From the NCBI GenBank assembly GCA_900755095.1, contig CAAEFE010000133.1:1-44033 (forward strand): a DNA stretch of 44,033 nt, in the 5' to 3' direction. Position numbers and translations under genes: made by a program. Of the stretch, positions 34,755-43,708 are shown piece by piece (the stretch's first letter is position 1; every line of letters starts with the position of its first letter). The notes beneath the pieces were generated by a model that was not told the origin of the DNA, ran no database searches, and saw only the letters and a program-made list of their open reading frames with translations. This stretch comes from an uncultured Bacteroides sp. (GTDB lineage: Bacteria > Bacteroidota > Bacteroidia > Bacteroidales > Bacteroidaceae).

Positions 34755-35876
34755 TTATAATAATTGATAAACTCCTCCTGCCAATACCCGTACGGCTCCC
34801 TTCATTTCCAGTTCAAAGAGAATTGCACTCATTTTATGTACGGGAATATCTGTCTCTACCACTAAGGTATTAATCTGTAAGTTTCCTTGTTTTTCCAACG
34901 TATGAACTATCTTTTGCTCCTCTTCTGTCAGTTCCAGAAACAGGCTGCGCTGTACATTCTCTACCTTTGCCGGATGTGAATCCAACGTCCATCCCATCGC
35001 CTCCACCAAGTCTTCGGCAGACAACAGAAGGGATGCTTTACTGTCACGGATCAGTTGGTTACATCCTTTTGAATATTCATCGGTCACACGACCGGGGAAG
35101 GCGAAACAGTCGCGGTGATAGCTTTCCGCAAGCTCGGCTGTGATCAGAGAGCCGCCTTTGGCAGCCGATTCTACCACAATCGTAGCATCACACATACCGG
35201 CCACAATACGGTTGCGACTGATAAAATTGTGTTTATCCGGTGTTGTACCGACAGGAAACTCTGTCAGCAATCCGCCTTTATCAAGCATTTCAACGGCTGT
35301 CTTACGATGAAGAGAAGGGTAAATACGGTCCAGTCCGTGAGCTAACACGCCGACCGTAGGCAAGTCATTGTCCAATGCACTCCGGTGGGCATTGATATCA
35401 ATGCCGTAAGCAAGGCCGCTGACAACTAATACGTCAGGACACAAAGCTTTTAAGTCACGGAGGAAAGTAGTACAGAGTTGTGTACCGTAATCAGTAGCGT
35501 GGCGGGTGCCCACCATATTAATGATATGGAGAGCGTTCAAATCGGCATTTCCCTTATAGAACAGTACAACAGGAGCGTCTTCACACTCCCGCAAGCGGGA
35601 AGGATACGCCTCATCATGAAAAGTCAGGCACTGGATATGATTCTTTTGCAGGAATACAAGTTCCTGTTCGGCACGGGCAATAATTGACGGACAGTCCAGT
35701 GCACCCGACACCCGTTCATGTACTCCGGATAATCGCTGCGCCAGTTCTTTCCTGAAGCGGAACACATCGGTGGCACTCTTCATGCCCTCTACCAGACGTT
35801 TCGCTCCAATGTGCCCGATACCGGGCACCATTGTCAGAGCGATGCTATATATTTGTTCTTGTTCGTTATCGGTCAT
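34755..35876 (-). CDS. dprA: DNA-processing protein DprA
   Basis: A 373-residue DprA/Smf protein, which loads RecA onto incoming single-stranded DNA in natural transformation and recombination; it is also kept in many species not known to be competent. There is a helix-hairpin-helix-like N-terminus (IALTMVPGIGHIGAKRLVEG). The Rossmann-like core has VVSGLAYGIDINAHRSAL, GVLAHGLDRIYPSLHR and SRNRIVAGMCDATIVVES. The C-terminal winged helix (about 310-373) is intact. Its ATG overlaps the stop of the thioesterase gene by 4 bases, so the two are translationally coupled and part of a three-gene operon with the U32 gene. Confidence 0.96.
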   Translation of the reverse strand: MTDNEQEQIYSIALTMVPGIGHIGAKRLVEGMKSATDVFRFRKELAQRLSGVHERVSGALDCPSIIARAEQELVFLQKNHIQCLTFHDEAYPSRLRECEDAPVVLFYKGNADLNALHIINMVGTRHATDYGTQLCTTFLRDLKALCPDVLVVSGLAYGIDINAHRSALDNDLPTVGVLAHGLDRIYPSLHRKTAVEMLDKGGLLTEFPVGTTPDKHNFISRNRIVAGMCDATIVVESAAKGGSLITAELAESYHRDCFAFPGRVTDEYSKGCNQLIRDSKASLLLSAEDLVEAMGWTLDSHPAKVENVQRSLFLELTEEEQKIVHTLEKQGNLQINTLVVETDIPVHKMSAILFELEMKGAVRVLAGGVYQLL

Positions 35877-36277
35877 TTCAGGTATGGAGCAAAGACATTG
35901 TCGAACAATTCGCTGTTACTTAAACGTCCGTTTACCACACATACCGTCTCAACAGTGGATTTCACTACTACTTTCTGATCGCTTTTGCGGAAGATATCCT
36001 GATAGAATACGTATTTGATGCCTTCTTTCTTCATATACAGTTTGGAGACAAACTCATCCCCACTCTTCAACGGAGTCTTGAAAGCCATATTGATACGTGC
36101 CACTACCGGATCGACTCCCTGTTCATGCAACGCCGCAAAACTAACACCTACCGAGGTCAGAAACTCGTGGCGGGTATGCTCCAGATAATGCTGATAATTG
36201 GCATTGTTGACAATCCCCTGAAGGTCACATTCGTAATCACGCACCTTCATCTCCAATTCGTAGATATACTGGCTCAT
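35873..36277 (-). CDS. Hot-dog fold acyl-CoA thioesterase (YbgC/FadM type)
   Basis: A 134-residue single hot-dog domain protein of the 4-hydroxybenzoyl-CoA thioesterase group. The N-terminus VRDYECDLQGIVNNANYQHY holds the catalytic Asp and the central helix of the family (normally DxxGHVNNxxY; here Gln-Gly-Ile replaces the Gly-His part). Substrate is unknown; an acyl-CoA in the cytoplasm is expected. It lies between the U32 gene (3 bases) and dprA (4-base overlap). Confidence 0.88.
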   Translation of the reverse strand: MSQYIYELEMKVRDYECDLQGIVNNANYQHYLEHTRHEFLTSVGVSFAALHEQGVDPVVARINMAFKTPLKSGDEFVSKLYMKKEGIKYVFYQDIFRKSDQKVVVKSTVETVCVVNGRLSNSELFDNVFAPYLK

Positions 36278-36280
36278 CGT

Positions 36281-37564
36281 TTATCCTCTTTTCTGTTCTA
36301 CATCAAGTCCCTTGAATTTCTTCAATTCTTCGGTAGATACCAATTTATATAATTTGTCGCTGGGACGTATCTTCTCTGATTTCATTGAGAAACGCTGACC
36401 TTTCTTTACCGTCTCTACCGGCTTCAGATCGACACGCGCTTCGTCCAGTGTCATAAAGACTGCGCCGGTGGTAGGTCCCGTTATCAGCAGCTTGTCACCT
36501 ACACTGACTTCGGCAGCTTCTACCAAGAACTCAGAGACACCGATATTGGAGAAGTATTTGATACCTTTGCCCACATAGATTTTACGTTCCGTAGCGGCCG
36601 AACCATAATTCCGTGTCCATTCGCCCAAGCGTTGTCCCAGATAGTAGCCATCCCAAAAGCCACGGTTAAAGACTGCCTTCAGACGTTCATCCCAAGCGGC
36701 AATCTTTTCGTCTGTAAACGTATCATCCAGATAGGCCTTTATCGCTTCTTTATAACATTCCACCACCGTACGCACATACTCAGGACCGCGGGCACGTCCC
36801 TCAATCTTGAATACACGCACACCCGCATCCATCATCTTATTCATAAAATGAATGGTCTTCAAGTCTTTCGGTGACATGATATATTCATTGTCGATATCCA
36901 GTTCCACATCCGTCTCCTTATCGCGAACCGTATAAGAACGGCGGCATACCTGCATACAGGCACCCCGATTGGCCGAGTGATTCATTTCGTGCAGAGACAA
37001 ATAGCACTTACCGGAGACTGCCATGCACAAGGCACCGTGACAGAACATTTCAATACGAATCTGCTCTCCGCTCGGACCGCAGATATTCTCTTCCCGAATC
37101 TGACGATAAATCTCGGCCACCTGTTCCAGATTCAACTCACGGGCCAGCACTACGACATCGGCAAACTGGGCGTAGAATTTCAAGGCTTCCGCATTCGATA
37201 TGTTCAATTGAGTAGACAGGTGTACTTCCTGACCGATCTGACGGGCATAGTTCATTACCGCTACATCGGCAGCGATCACCGCTGATATTCCTGCCGCTTT
37301 AGCCGCGTCCACAATGGTACGCATCAAAGGAATATCCTTATCATAGATAATGGTATTAACGGTCAGATAGCTTTTCATTCCATGTTCATCACACGTCTGA
37401 GCTATCTCACGCAAGTCATCAACGGTAAACGTATTGGCAGAACGGGCACGCATGTTAAGGTTTTCTATACCAAAATAGATAGAATCGGCTCCAGCCTGAA
37501 TGGCTGCCGCAAGGGATTCACGCGAACCGACAGGCGCCATTATTTCAAAATCTTTTATATTCAT
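36281..37564 (-). CDS. Peptidase U32 family protein (TrhP/YegQ-like)
   Basis: A 427-residue protein of the U32 family, now better known as RNA hydroxylation factors than as peptidases. E. coli TrhP (YegQ) acts in the formation of 5-hydroxyuridine at tRNA position 34. The start IMAPVGSRESLAAAIQAGAD is typical. The U32 signature EMFCHGALCMAVSGKCYLS has Cys175, Cys180 and Cys187, followed by GACMQVCRR (Cys203, Cys207) for the expected Fe-S cluster. The C-terminal beta-barrel (from about 330) is present. It is the first gene of the operon with the thioesterase and dprA. The exact RNA target in Bacteroides is inferred from the homologue. Confidence 0.9.
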   Translation of the reverse strand: MNIKDFEIMAPVGSRESLAAAIQAGADSIYFGIENLNMRARSANTFTVDDLREIAQTCDEHGMKSYLTVNTIIYDKDIPLMRTIVDAAKAAGISAVIAADVAVMNYARQIGQEVHLSTQLNISNAEALKFYAQFADVVVLARELNLEQVAEIYRQIREENICGPSGEQIRIEMFCHGALCMAVSGKCYLSLHEMNHSANRGACMQVCRRSYTVRDKETDVELDIDNEYIMSPKDLKTIHFMNKMMDAGVRVFKIEGRARGPEYVRTVVECYKEAIKAYLDDTFTDEKIAAWDERLKAVFNRGFWDGYYLGQRLGEWTRNYGSAATERKIYVGKGIKYFSNIGVSEFLVEAAEVSVGDKLLITGPTTGAVFMTLDEARVDLKPVETVKKGQRFSMKSEKIRPSDKLYKLVSTEELKKFKGLDVEQKRG

Positions 37565-37603
37565 TTTACTATCTGATAATCATTTAAATGTGATAGGAGA
37601 ATG

Positions 37604-37611
37604 CAAAGGTA
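37604..37611 (-). promoter_or_regulatory. -7 box of the U32-thioesterase-dprA operon
   Basis: TACCTTTG on the minus strand (CAAAGGTA on the plus strand) fits TAnnTTTG exactly. TTTC about 19 bases upstream (37631-37634) is a near-match to the -33 box. Confidence 0.6.
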
Positions 37612-37670
37612 CGAATTAATCCGTATCCGTGAAACTTACCTCAACAAATAGTTCTTTCAGTTTTTATCCG

Positions 37671-37678
37671 TACCTTTG
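37671..37678 (+). promoter_or_regulatory. -7 box of dusB
   Basis: TACCTTTG fits TAnnTTTG exactly, 23 bases before the dusB ATG. The -33 region (TTCTTTC near 37652) is a partial match. Together with the box at 37604 it makes a divergent promoter pair. Confidence 0.6.
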
Positions 37679-37701
37679 CACCGCAAAAAGAAGTATCGAT
37701 T

Positions 37702-38694
37702 ATGAAAATAAGCCATATAGACCTGGGAGAACACCCTATACTACTCGCCCCGATGGAGGACGTGACAGATCCTGCTTTCCGCCTGATGTGCAAAAAGTTC
37801 GGAGCTGACATGGTATATACTGAATTTGTATCGAGCGATGCACTGATACGCGCTGTCAGCAAGACTGCACAGAAACTGAGTATCAGCGATGAAGAACGCC
37901 CTGTAGCCATTCAGATTTATGGTAAAGATACGGAAACGATGGTCGAAGCTGCGAAGATCGTAGAGCAGGCGCAGCCCGATATTCTCGACATAAACTTCGG
38001 CTGCCCCGTGAAGAGAGTAGCAGGAAAAGGAGCAGGAGCAGGAATGCTGCAGAATATTCCGAAGATGCTGGAAATTACCCGTGCCGTAGTGGACGCAGTC
38101 AAAATACCTGTCACAGTAAAAACCCGTTTGGGATGGGACGCCAACAATAAAATCATTGTAGATCTGGCAGAACAACTACAGGATTGCGGCATTGCCGCAC
38201 TGACCATTCACGGTAGAACCCGTGCGCAGATGTACACCGGAGAAGCAGACTGGACACTGATCGGAGAAGTAAAGAACAATCAAAGGATGCACATTCCTAT
38301 CATTGGCAACGGAGATGTGACAACGCCCCAACGCTGCAAGGAGTGTTTTGACCGCTACGGAGTAGATGCCGTCATGATCGGTCGTGCCAGCTTCGGACGT
38401 CCCTGGATATTCAAGGAAGTAAAGCATTATCTGGAAACAGGGGAGGAATTGCCGCCACTCAGCTTTGAATGGTGTATGGAGGTACTTCGCCAGGAAGTGA
38501 TTGACAGTGTGAATCTGCTTGATGAACGCAGGGGCATCTTGCACGTGCGCCGCCACTTGGCTGCCAGTCCGTTGTTCAAAGGGATTCCTAATTTTAAAGA
38601 GACTCGTATTGCCATGTTGCGGGCAGAAACGAAAGAAGAATTGTTCCGGATATTCGAAACAATTCCTGAAAAAGTAAATTCTCTTTTAGATTAG
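37702..38694 (+). CDS. dusB: tRNA-dihydrouridine synthase DusB
   Basis: A 330-residue FMN enzyme that reduces uridine to dihydrouridine in tRNA with NADPH. It has the TIM-barrel start ILLAPMEDVTDPAFR, the catalytic Cys101 in INFGCPVKRVAGKGAGAGML, TVKTRLGWD, the FMN-binding TIHGRTRAQMYTG, PIIGNGDV and VMIGRASFGRPWIF. The C-terminal helical domain includes RRHLAA. It is convergent with the PAP2 gene (2 bases between stops) and divergent from the U32 gene, which is also an RNA-modification gene. Confidence 0.96.
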   Translation: MKISHIDLGEHPILLAPMEDVTDPAFRLMCKKFGADMVYTEFVSSDALIRAVSKTAQKLSISDEERPVAIQIYGKDTETMVEAAKIVEQAQPDILDINFGCPVKRVAGKGAGAGMLQNIPKMLEITRAVVDAVKIPVTVKTRLGWDANNKIIVDLAEQLQDCGIAALTIHGRTRAQMYTGEADWTLIGEVKNNQRMHIPIIGNGDVTTPQRCKECFDRYGVDAVMIGRASFGRPWIFKEVKHYLETGEELPPLSFEWCMEVLRQEVIDSVNLLDERRGILHVRRHLAASPLFKGIPNFKETRIAMLRAETKEELFRIFETIPEKVNSLLD

Positions 38695-38696
38695 TT

Positions 38697-39662
38697 TTAC
38701 TTAAACATCGGCTGCGCAAACCACTTCTTGAACATCCACGTCGCCACAACATACAACAAGAATGCAGAGAAGAAACCTACGATCGCATCGATAACGTAGT
38801 GTGCCTGAATATACACGGTAGCCCCGCAAAGCAGCATATAGAAAGGGATCAGACAGGCAAACAACTTCTTACTTCCACGCCATGCCATAATCATAAGAAT
38901 GGTAGAAATACCGACATGCGAACTGGGGAAAGCTGCCGTAGGACGCTCTCCCACTTGCTGCGAACCTTCTACCAAACTGTAAAAGAAGCCATGTTGATAG
39001 CCCGGACCGGGAAGTAACTCCTGATTGTTATTGAAATAATCGCCGATAGCCGGGAAAATTCCTTTAGATACATTATCAAAACCTATAGCCGGGAAGTAGA
39101 ACTGCGGCCCTGCTACCGGAACAAAGATATAAATCAAATAATAGATAAAGAAAGAAGTTACCAGTACAAACGACATCTTCTCAAACCATTCAAACTTATA
39201 GATAAAATAAAACACCGTCACAATGAGCATCATCGGATAATAAAAGAAATATCCCATATTGAATGCTTCACTGACCAAAAGATGCGGGAATGTATGACAG
39301 AACCAGATAGCAGGTTGCCCATTGAAGATAAACTGCTCGGTTATAGCAAACACATGGTCGAGATTCGGAAAGAACCGGTTAAACTCAAACGTATCCGGAT
39401 ACCAGTAGGAAAGCAGGCTCATCTGAATAGCAACACGTACAAACGCCGAAAACTTGCAAGGAGCCAGCCGATAAAGATACATCAGCAGAAAAGTCATTGC
39501 AGCGATCATCGCCCTATCCAGCAACATGTGCCATGGATGATCCATTCGCTGAAACAGGAACAGAATCAAAATGGAGGTCAACAGATTATAAATCAATGTT
39601 ATCTTCTCCACAGCAAACAACCCCTTCCGGGTTTCCACTCGCTTAAATAAGTCTAAAGCCAT
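38697..39662 (-). CDS. PAP2-family membrane phosphatase/transferase
   Basis: A 321-residue integral membrane protein with about six transmembrane helices and the PAP2 motifs PTAAFPSSHVG (Ser248, His249) and HYVIDAIVG (His288, Asp292). The first motif (KXXXXXXRP) is reduced; RP of GERP is present. Such proteins dephosphorylate lipid phosphates or transfer phospho-head groups (phosphatidate, undecaprenyl-PP, inositol-phosphorylceramide). The gene overlaps the SDR gene by 10 bases (its ATG lies inside the SDR end), so they are coupled, and a common lipid pathway is plausible. Confidence 0.86.
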   Translation of the reverse strand: MALDLFKRVETRKGLFAVEKITLIYNLLTSILILFLFQRMDHPWHMLLDRAMIAAMTFLLMYLYRLAPCKFSAFVRVAIQMSLLSYWYPDTFEFNRFFPNLDHVFAITEQFIFNGQPAIWFCHTFPHLLVSEAFNMGYFFYYPMMLIVTVFYFIYKFEWFEKMSFVLVTSFFIYYLIYIFVPVAGPQFYFPAIGFDNVSKGIFPAIGDYFNNNQELLPGPGYQHGFFYSLVEGSQQVGERPTAAFPSSHVGISTILMIMAWRGSKKLFACLIPFYMLLCGATVYIQAHYVIDAIVGFFSAFLLYVVATWMFKKWFAQPMFK

Positions 39663-40660
39663 CCTTCGTTTTTATACCAGTCAATGGTTTCACGGACTCC
39701 CTTCTCCAAGTCATATTCGGGAGCATACCCTAACTCATTAATGGCAGGGGTTATATCACATTGCCAGTTACGTTGTTTCATTATTTTATATTTATCAGAA
39801 TTCAGCGTACTGCTCTTGCCGGAACGTGTTGCAATGAATTCAGCGAGCAAAGATATAACTTTTAGCACAATTAATGGACATTTCACATGAATAACAAACG
39901 GATTACCCAGTTCTTTTTGTATTAAGTCCGAAAATACACGACTATTATACACCTTCCCGTCAGTCAGAAAATAAGCTCTTCTAGTCACTTTTTTTTCTAT
40001 TCCAAGGAAGATGGCCTGCACAATGTCTTTTACATAAACAAAAGTCAGGTCCTGCCGCCGGAAGCCGACAGAGAAGTCAACATGCTGCCGGATGGACTTC
40101 GCCATCAGGAAATAATCCAGTTCACGAGGACCGTAAACTCCTGTAGGGCGATAAATAACATAAGGGAAACCGGGAATACTTTGAATATAAAGTTCAGCCT
40201 TAAGCTTGCTAAGACCATAAGCAGTATTTGGCATCGGGACATCACCGGCTTCTATCGGCGAATAATCTTTTTCACGTACAGGTCCGAATACACTCAGCGT
40301 ACTGATATAGATGAATTGCTTCGGAACCATATTCAACGCTTTCAGGGTATCAATAAAGTATTTGGTCTGGAGATAATTCACATAATCAAAAGTATTCTTA
40401 TCCGGACATTTCGTGACTCCCGCACAATGGATGATATAATCAAACTTATTATAGGTTCCTTTATGTCCGGAGAGTTGGGCACGCAATTCATTGGGATGGG
40501 CAAAGTCCAGTTCCAGAAAGTGGATCTTCCGGTTCTTCAAGTACTTTTTGCTGCTGGTGGGACGAATCCCCGCCCACACACCAAACTTTCGTTTTAATGC
40601 CTCTTCGACAATAAAACTTCCTATAAATCCGCTTGCTCCTGTTATTAAGATGCTCTCCAT
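39653..40660 (-). CDS. NAD(P)-dependent extended SDR (epimerase/dehydratase family)
   Basis: A 335-residue extended short-chain dehydrogenase. It has GASGFIG (Gly8-Gly11-Gly14) for the cofactor, IYISTLSVFGP with the catalytic Ser/Thr, and AYGLSKLKAE with Tyr148 and Lys152. YRPTGVYGPRE and YVKDIVQAI are typical of the group. The substrate may be a nucleotide sugar or a lipid. A ceramide reductase of this SDR type (BT_0972, CerR) is known in B. thetaiotaomicron; whether this gene is its orthologue cannot be told here. It is coupled to the PAP2 gene and divergent from rnr. Confidence 0.85.
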   Translation of the reverse strand: MESILITGASGFIGSFIVEEALKRKFGVWAGIRPTSSKKYLKNRKIHFLELDFAHPNELRAQLSGHKGTYNKFDYIIHCAGVTKCPDKNTFDYVNYLQTKYFIDTLKALNMVPKQFIYISTLSVFGPVREKDYSPIEAGDVPMPNTAYGLSKLKAELYIQSIPGFPYVIYRPTGVYGPRELDYFLMAKSIRQHVDFSVGFRRQDLTFVYVKDIVQAIFLGIEKKVTRRAYFLTDGKVYNSRVFSDLIQKELGNPFVIHVKCPLIVLKVISLLAEFIATRSGKSSTLNSDKYKIMKQRNWQCDITPAINELGYAPEYDLEKGVRETIDWYKNEGWL

Positions 40661-40923
40661 TAATTATAACCTCAATGTATAAGAAAAGAATGATGCTACA
40701 AAGATACAATAAATATAAAATAAAAGCCATTTTGCATTTCTCAATTATTCTCTCTTATAAGCATTCCTCCTAAATCACCTTAGAAGGAATACTTTTTATT
40801 TTAATAAGGACGAAATTAGCGAAGTCAGCGAAAGTTTTATCCAATTCATAACTATCAAATTCAAATATTTGTTTACTTTGTACTCCCATCAAAGAATTTT
40901 CAAATAAATCAATTCTATACATT

Positions 40924-43080
40924 ATGGCGAAAAAGAAAGAAAAGAAAGAGAAAAAGGCCGGCAAAAGAATGAGTAAGAAAGAGCTGGCAGCGTTATTGAT
41001 AGACTTTTTCCATGCCAAACCCAGCGAAACGCTTAGTATGAAGTATATTTTCTCGGAGTTGCATCTCACTACCCATCCGCAGAAAATGCTATGCGCTGAC
41101 CTGTTACACGACCTTTCAGATGACGATTATATTTCCGAAATTGAAAAAGGAAAGTTCCGCCTCAACAATCACGGAACGGAGATGATCGGTACCTTCCAAC
41201 GCAAGAGCAACGGAAAGAACTCCTTTATCCCCGAAGGTGGAGGCGATCCGATCTTTGTTGCCGAACGCAATTCGGCACATGCCATGAACAATGACAAAGT
41301 AAAGATCACTTTCTACGCCAAGCGGAAGAATAAAGACGCGGAAGGAGAAGTCATCGAGATTCTGGAACGTGCCAACGATACCTTTGTAGGTACACTGGAA
41401 GTAGCCAAGTCGTATGCATTCTTAGTTACGGAAAACCGTACGCTTGCCAACGACATCTTCATCCCGAAAGAGAAGCTGAAAGGAGGAAAAACCGGCGACA
41501 AGGCAATCGTGAAAGTAACCGAATGGCCCGACAAGGCAAAGAATCCTATCGGACAAGTGATCGACATCCTCGGTGTAGCAGGAGACAATACAACAGAAAT
41601 GCACGCCATCCTCGCTGAGTTCGGCCTGCCCTACGTATATCCGAAAGCGGTAGAAACAGCAGCCGATAAGATTCCCGCAGAAATTACTCCGGAAGAGATA
41701 GCCAGACGCGAAGACTTCCGTAAGGTAACGACTTTCACCATCGACCCGAAAGACGCCAAGGACTTCGACGACGCACTTTCGATCCGCCCCATCAAAGACG
41801 GATTGTGGGAAGTAGGCGTACATATCGCCGATGTGACTCACTATGTAAAAGAAGGCGGCATCATCGACAAAGAAGCAGAGAAGCGGGCGACTTCCGTTTA
41901 TCTGGTGGACCGTACCATCCCGATGCTTCCCGAACGCTTGTGTAACTTCATCTGTTCCTTGCGTCCGAATGAAGAGAAACTCGCATTCTCCGTCATCTTC
42001 GACATCACCGAGAAAGGAGAAGTAAGAGACTCCCGCATCGTACATACCGTCATCAACTCCGACCGTCGCTTCACTTACGAAGAGGCGCAGCAGATCATCG
42101 AAACGAAAACAGGCGATTTTAAAGAAGAAGTTCTCATGCTGGACACCATCGCCAAAGCACTTCGTGAGAAACGTTTCGCAGCAGGAGCCATCAACTTCGA
42201 CCGCTACGAGGTGAAGTTTGAAATCGACGAAAAGGGAAAACCTATCAGCGTATACTTCAAAGAGTCCAAGGATGCCAACAAGCTGGTAGAAGAATTCATG
42301 CTGCTTGCTAACAGGACAGTTGCAGAGAAAGTGGGACGAGTGCCTAAAAACAAGAAACCTAAAGTACTTCCTTATCGTATCCACGATCTGCCCGATCCGG
42401 AAAAGTTGGAAAACCTGTCACAGTTCATCGCCCGCTTCGGCTATAAGGTGCGTACAAGCGGAACGAAAACAGATATATCAAAGTCTATCAACCATTTGCT
42501 GGACGATATTCATGGCAAGAAGGAGGAAAACCTGATTGAAACCGTATCCATCCGCGCCATGCAGAAAGCGCGTTATTCTACGCACAATATTGGTCACTAC
42601 GGACTGGCATTCGACTATTACACCCACTTCACTTCACCCATCCGCCGATTCCCGGATATGATGGTGCACCGCTTGGTTACGAAGTATATGGATGGCGGCC
42701 GTAGCGTATCCGAAAGCAAGTACGAGGACCTCTGCGACCATAGTTCGAACATGGAACAGATTGCAGCCAATGCCGAACGTGCTTCTATCAAATACAAACA
42801 GGTAGAATTCATGAGCGAACGTCTCGGACAGATTTATGACGGTGTGATCTCCGGTGTAACGGAATGGGGGCTTTACGTTGAACTCAACGAGAACAAATGC
42901 GAAGGTATGGTTCCGATCCGTGACCTGGATGATGACTATTATGAATTCGACGAAAAGAATTATTGCCTCCGGGGACGCCGTAAGAACAAGATATATAGTC
43001 TGGGAGATGCCATCACTATCCGTGTGGCACGTGCCAATCTGGAGAAGAAGCAATTAGACTTTGCGCTGATTGAGAAATAG
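40924..43080 (+). CDS. rnr: Ribonuclease R
   Basis: A 718-residue processive 3'-5' exoribonuclease of the RNB family, for structured RNA turnover. It has a basic lysine-rich N-terminus (KKKEKKEKKAGKR), a winged-helix region (20-85), cold-shock domains, the RNB domain with FTIDPKDAKDFDDALS (Asp274, Asp280, Asp282, Asp283 as metal ligands), VGVHIADVTHYV, and a C-terminal S1 domain (about 640-717, YDGVISGVTEWGLYVEL). The length is normal for Bacteroidetes. Codon use is GC-richer than in the PUL, as for a well-expressed core gene. Confidence 0.97.
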   Translation: MAKKKEKKEKKAGKRMSKKELAALLIDFFHAKPSETLSMKYIFSELHLTTHPQKMLCADLLHDLSDDDYISEIEKGKFRLNNHGTEMIGTFQRKSNGKNSFIPEGGGDPIFVAERNSAHAMNNDKVKITFYAKRKNKDAEGEVIEILERANDTFVGTLEVAKSYAFLVTENRTLANDIFIPKEKLKGGKTGDKAIVKVTEWPDKAKNPIGQVIDILGVAGDNTTEMHAILAEFGLPYVYPKAVETAADKIPAEITPEEIARREDFRKVTTFTIDPKDAKDFDDALSIRPIKDGLWEVGVHIADVTHYVKEGGIIDKEAEKRATSVYLVDRTIPMLPERLCNFICSLRPNEEKLAFSVIFDITEKGEVRDSRIVHTVINSDRRFTYEEAQQIIETKTGDFKEEVLMLDTIAKALREKRFAAGAINFDRYEVKFEIDEKGKPISVYFKESKDANKLVEEFMLLANRTVAEKVGRVPKNKKPKVLPYRIHDLPDPEKLENLSQFIARFGYKVRTSGTKTDISKSINHLLDDIHGKKEENLIETVSIRAMQKARYSTHNIGHYGLAFDYYTHFTSPIRRFPDMMVHRLVTKYMDGGRSVSESKYEDLCDHSSNMEQIAANAERASIKYKQVEFMSERLGQIYDGVISGVTEWGLYVELNENKCEGMVPIRDLDDDYYEFDEKNYCLRGRRKNKIYSLGDAITIRVARANLEKKQLDFALIEK

Positions 43081-43120
43081 AAACAAGTACTGTAAAAACG
43101 AATTAATAGTATACTCTTCT

Positions 43121-43208
43121 GTGCCACCCTATTGGCACGCTTGTGCCAAAGGCTGGGCATAGTAGTGCCAATGCGATGGCACAACTGTGCCAGAGGCTTG
43201 GCACAAAC
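43121..43208. repeat. 22-bp-period tandem array of GTGCCA/TGGCAC hairpins (array C)
   Basis: Four contiguous units at exactly 22-base steps (43121, 43143, 43165, 43187). Each begins with GTGCCA and has TGGCAC (in unit 2 TGGGCA) 6 bases later. Each unit can fold into a small hairpin. The loops and the tail bases vary. It fills the space between rnr and the FMN-binding gene. No spacers, so not CRISPR. Confidence 0.88.
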
Positions 43209-43228
43209 CTGTAAAAACTGACATTAGA

Positions 43229-43708
43229 ATGAAAACAATCGTTATCGAAGACAAGCAACGAATCGAATCCATTATTCTTCAAGCCGATGCCTGCTTTGTA
43301 GGCATAACGGACCTGGAAGGCAATCCATATGTAGTTCCTATGAACTTCGGTTATGAAAACGATACTCTTTACCTCCATTCCGGTCCCGAAGGGGGAAAAA
43401 TAGAAATGCTGCAACATAATAACAACGTGTGTATCACGTTCAGCCTCGGACACAAACTTGTCTATCAGCATAAGCAGGTAGCTTGCAGCTACAGTATGCG
43501 CTCGGAGAGTGCAATGTGCCGTGGAAAAGTAGAATTCATAGAAGATATGGAGGAAAAGCGCCGTGCACTGGACATTATCATGCGCCATTACACGAAAGAT
43601 CAGTTCAGCTATTCCGATCCTGCCGTACGGAATGTCAAAGTATGGAAAGTACCTGTAGATCAGATGACAGGAAAAGTTTTCGGTCTGCGGGCAGACGAAA
43701 AACCATGA
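43229..43708 (+). CDS. Pyridoxamine-phosphate oxidase-like FMN-binding protein (Nim-like)
   Basis: A 159-residue split-barrel flavin protein of the COG3467 group, which also contains the Nim nitroimidazole-resistance proteins. Typical parts are CFVGITDLEGNPYVVPMNFG, YLHSGPEGGKIEMLQ and CITFSLGHKLVY. The start is ATG 43229 (MKTIVIEDKQRI). A GTG at 43187 would put part of the 22-bp repeat array into the protein and is rejected. The gene is alone downstream of rnr. Whether it confers nitro-drug reduction or has a housekeeping redox role cannot be told from this sequence. Confidence 0.88.
   Translation: MKTIVIEDKQRIESIILQADACFVGITDLEGNPYVVPMNFGYENDTLYLHSGPEGGKIEMLQHNNNVCITFSLGHKLVYQHKQVACSYSMRSESAMCRGKVEFIEDMEEKRRALDIIMRHYTKDQFSYSDPAVRNVKVWKVPVDQMTGKVFGLRADEKP

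Noticed and set aside
43187..43228. GTG start that extends the FMN-binding protein by 14 residues
   Set aside because: The extension is encoded by the repeat array; ATG 43229 gives the normal family start.
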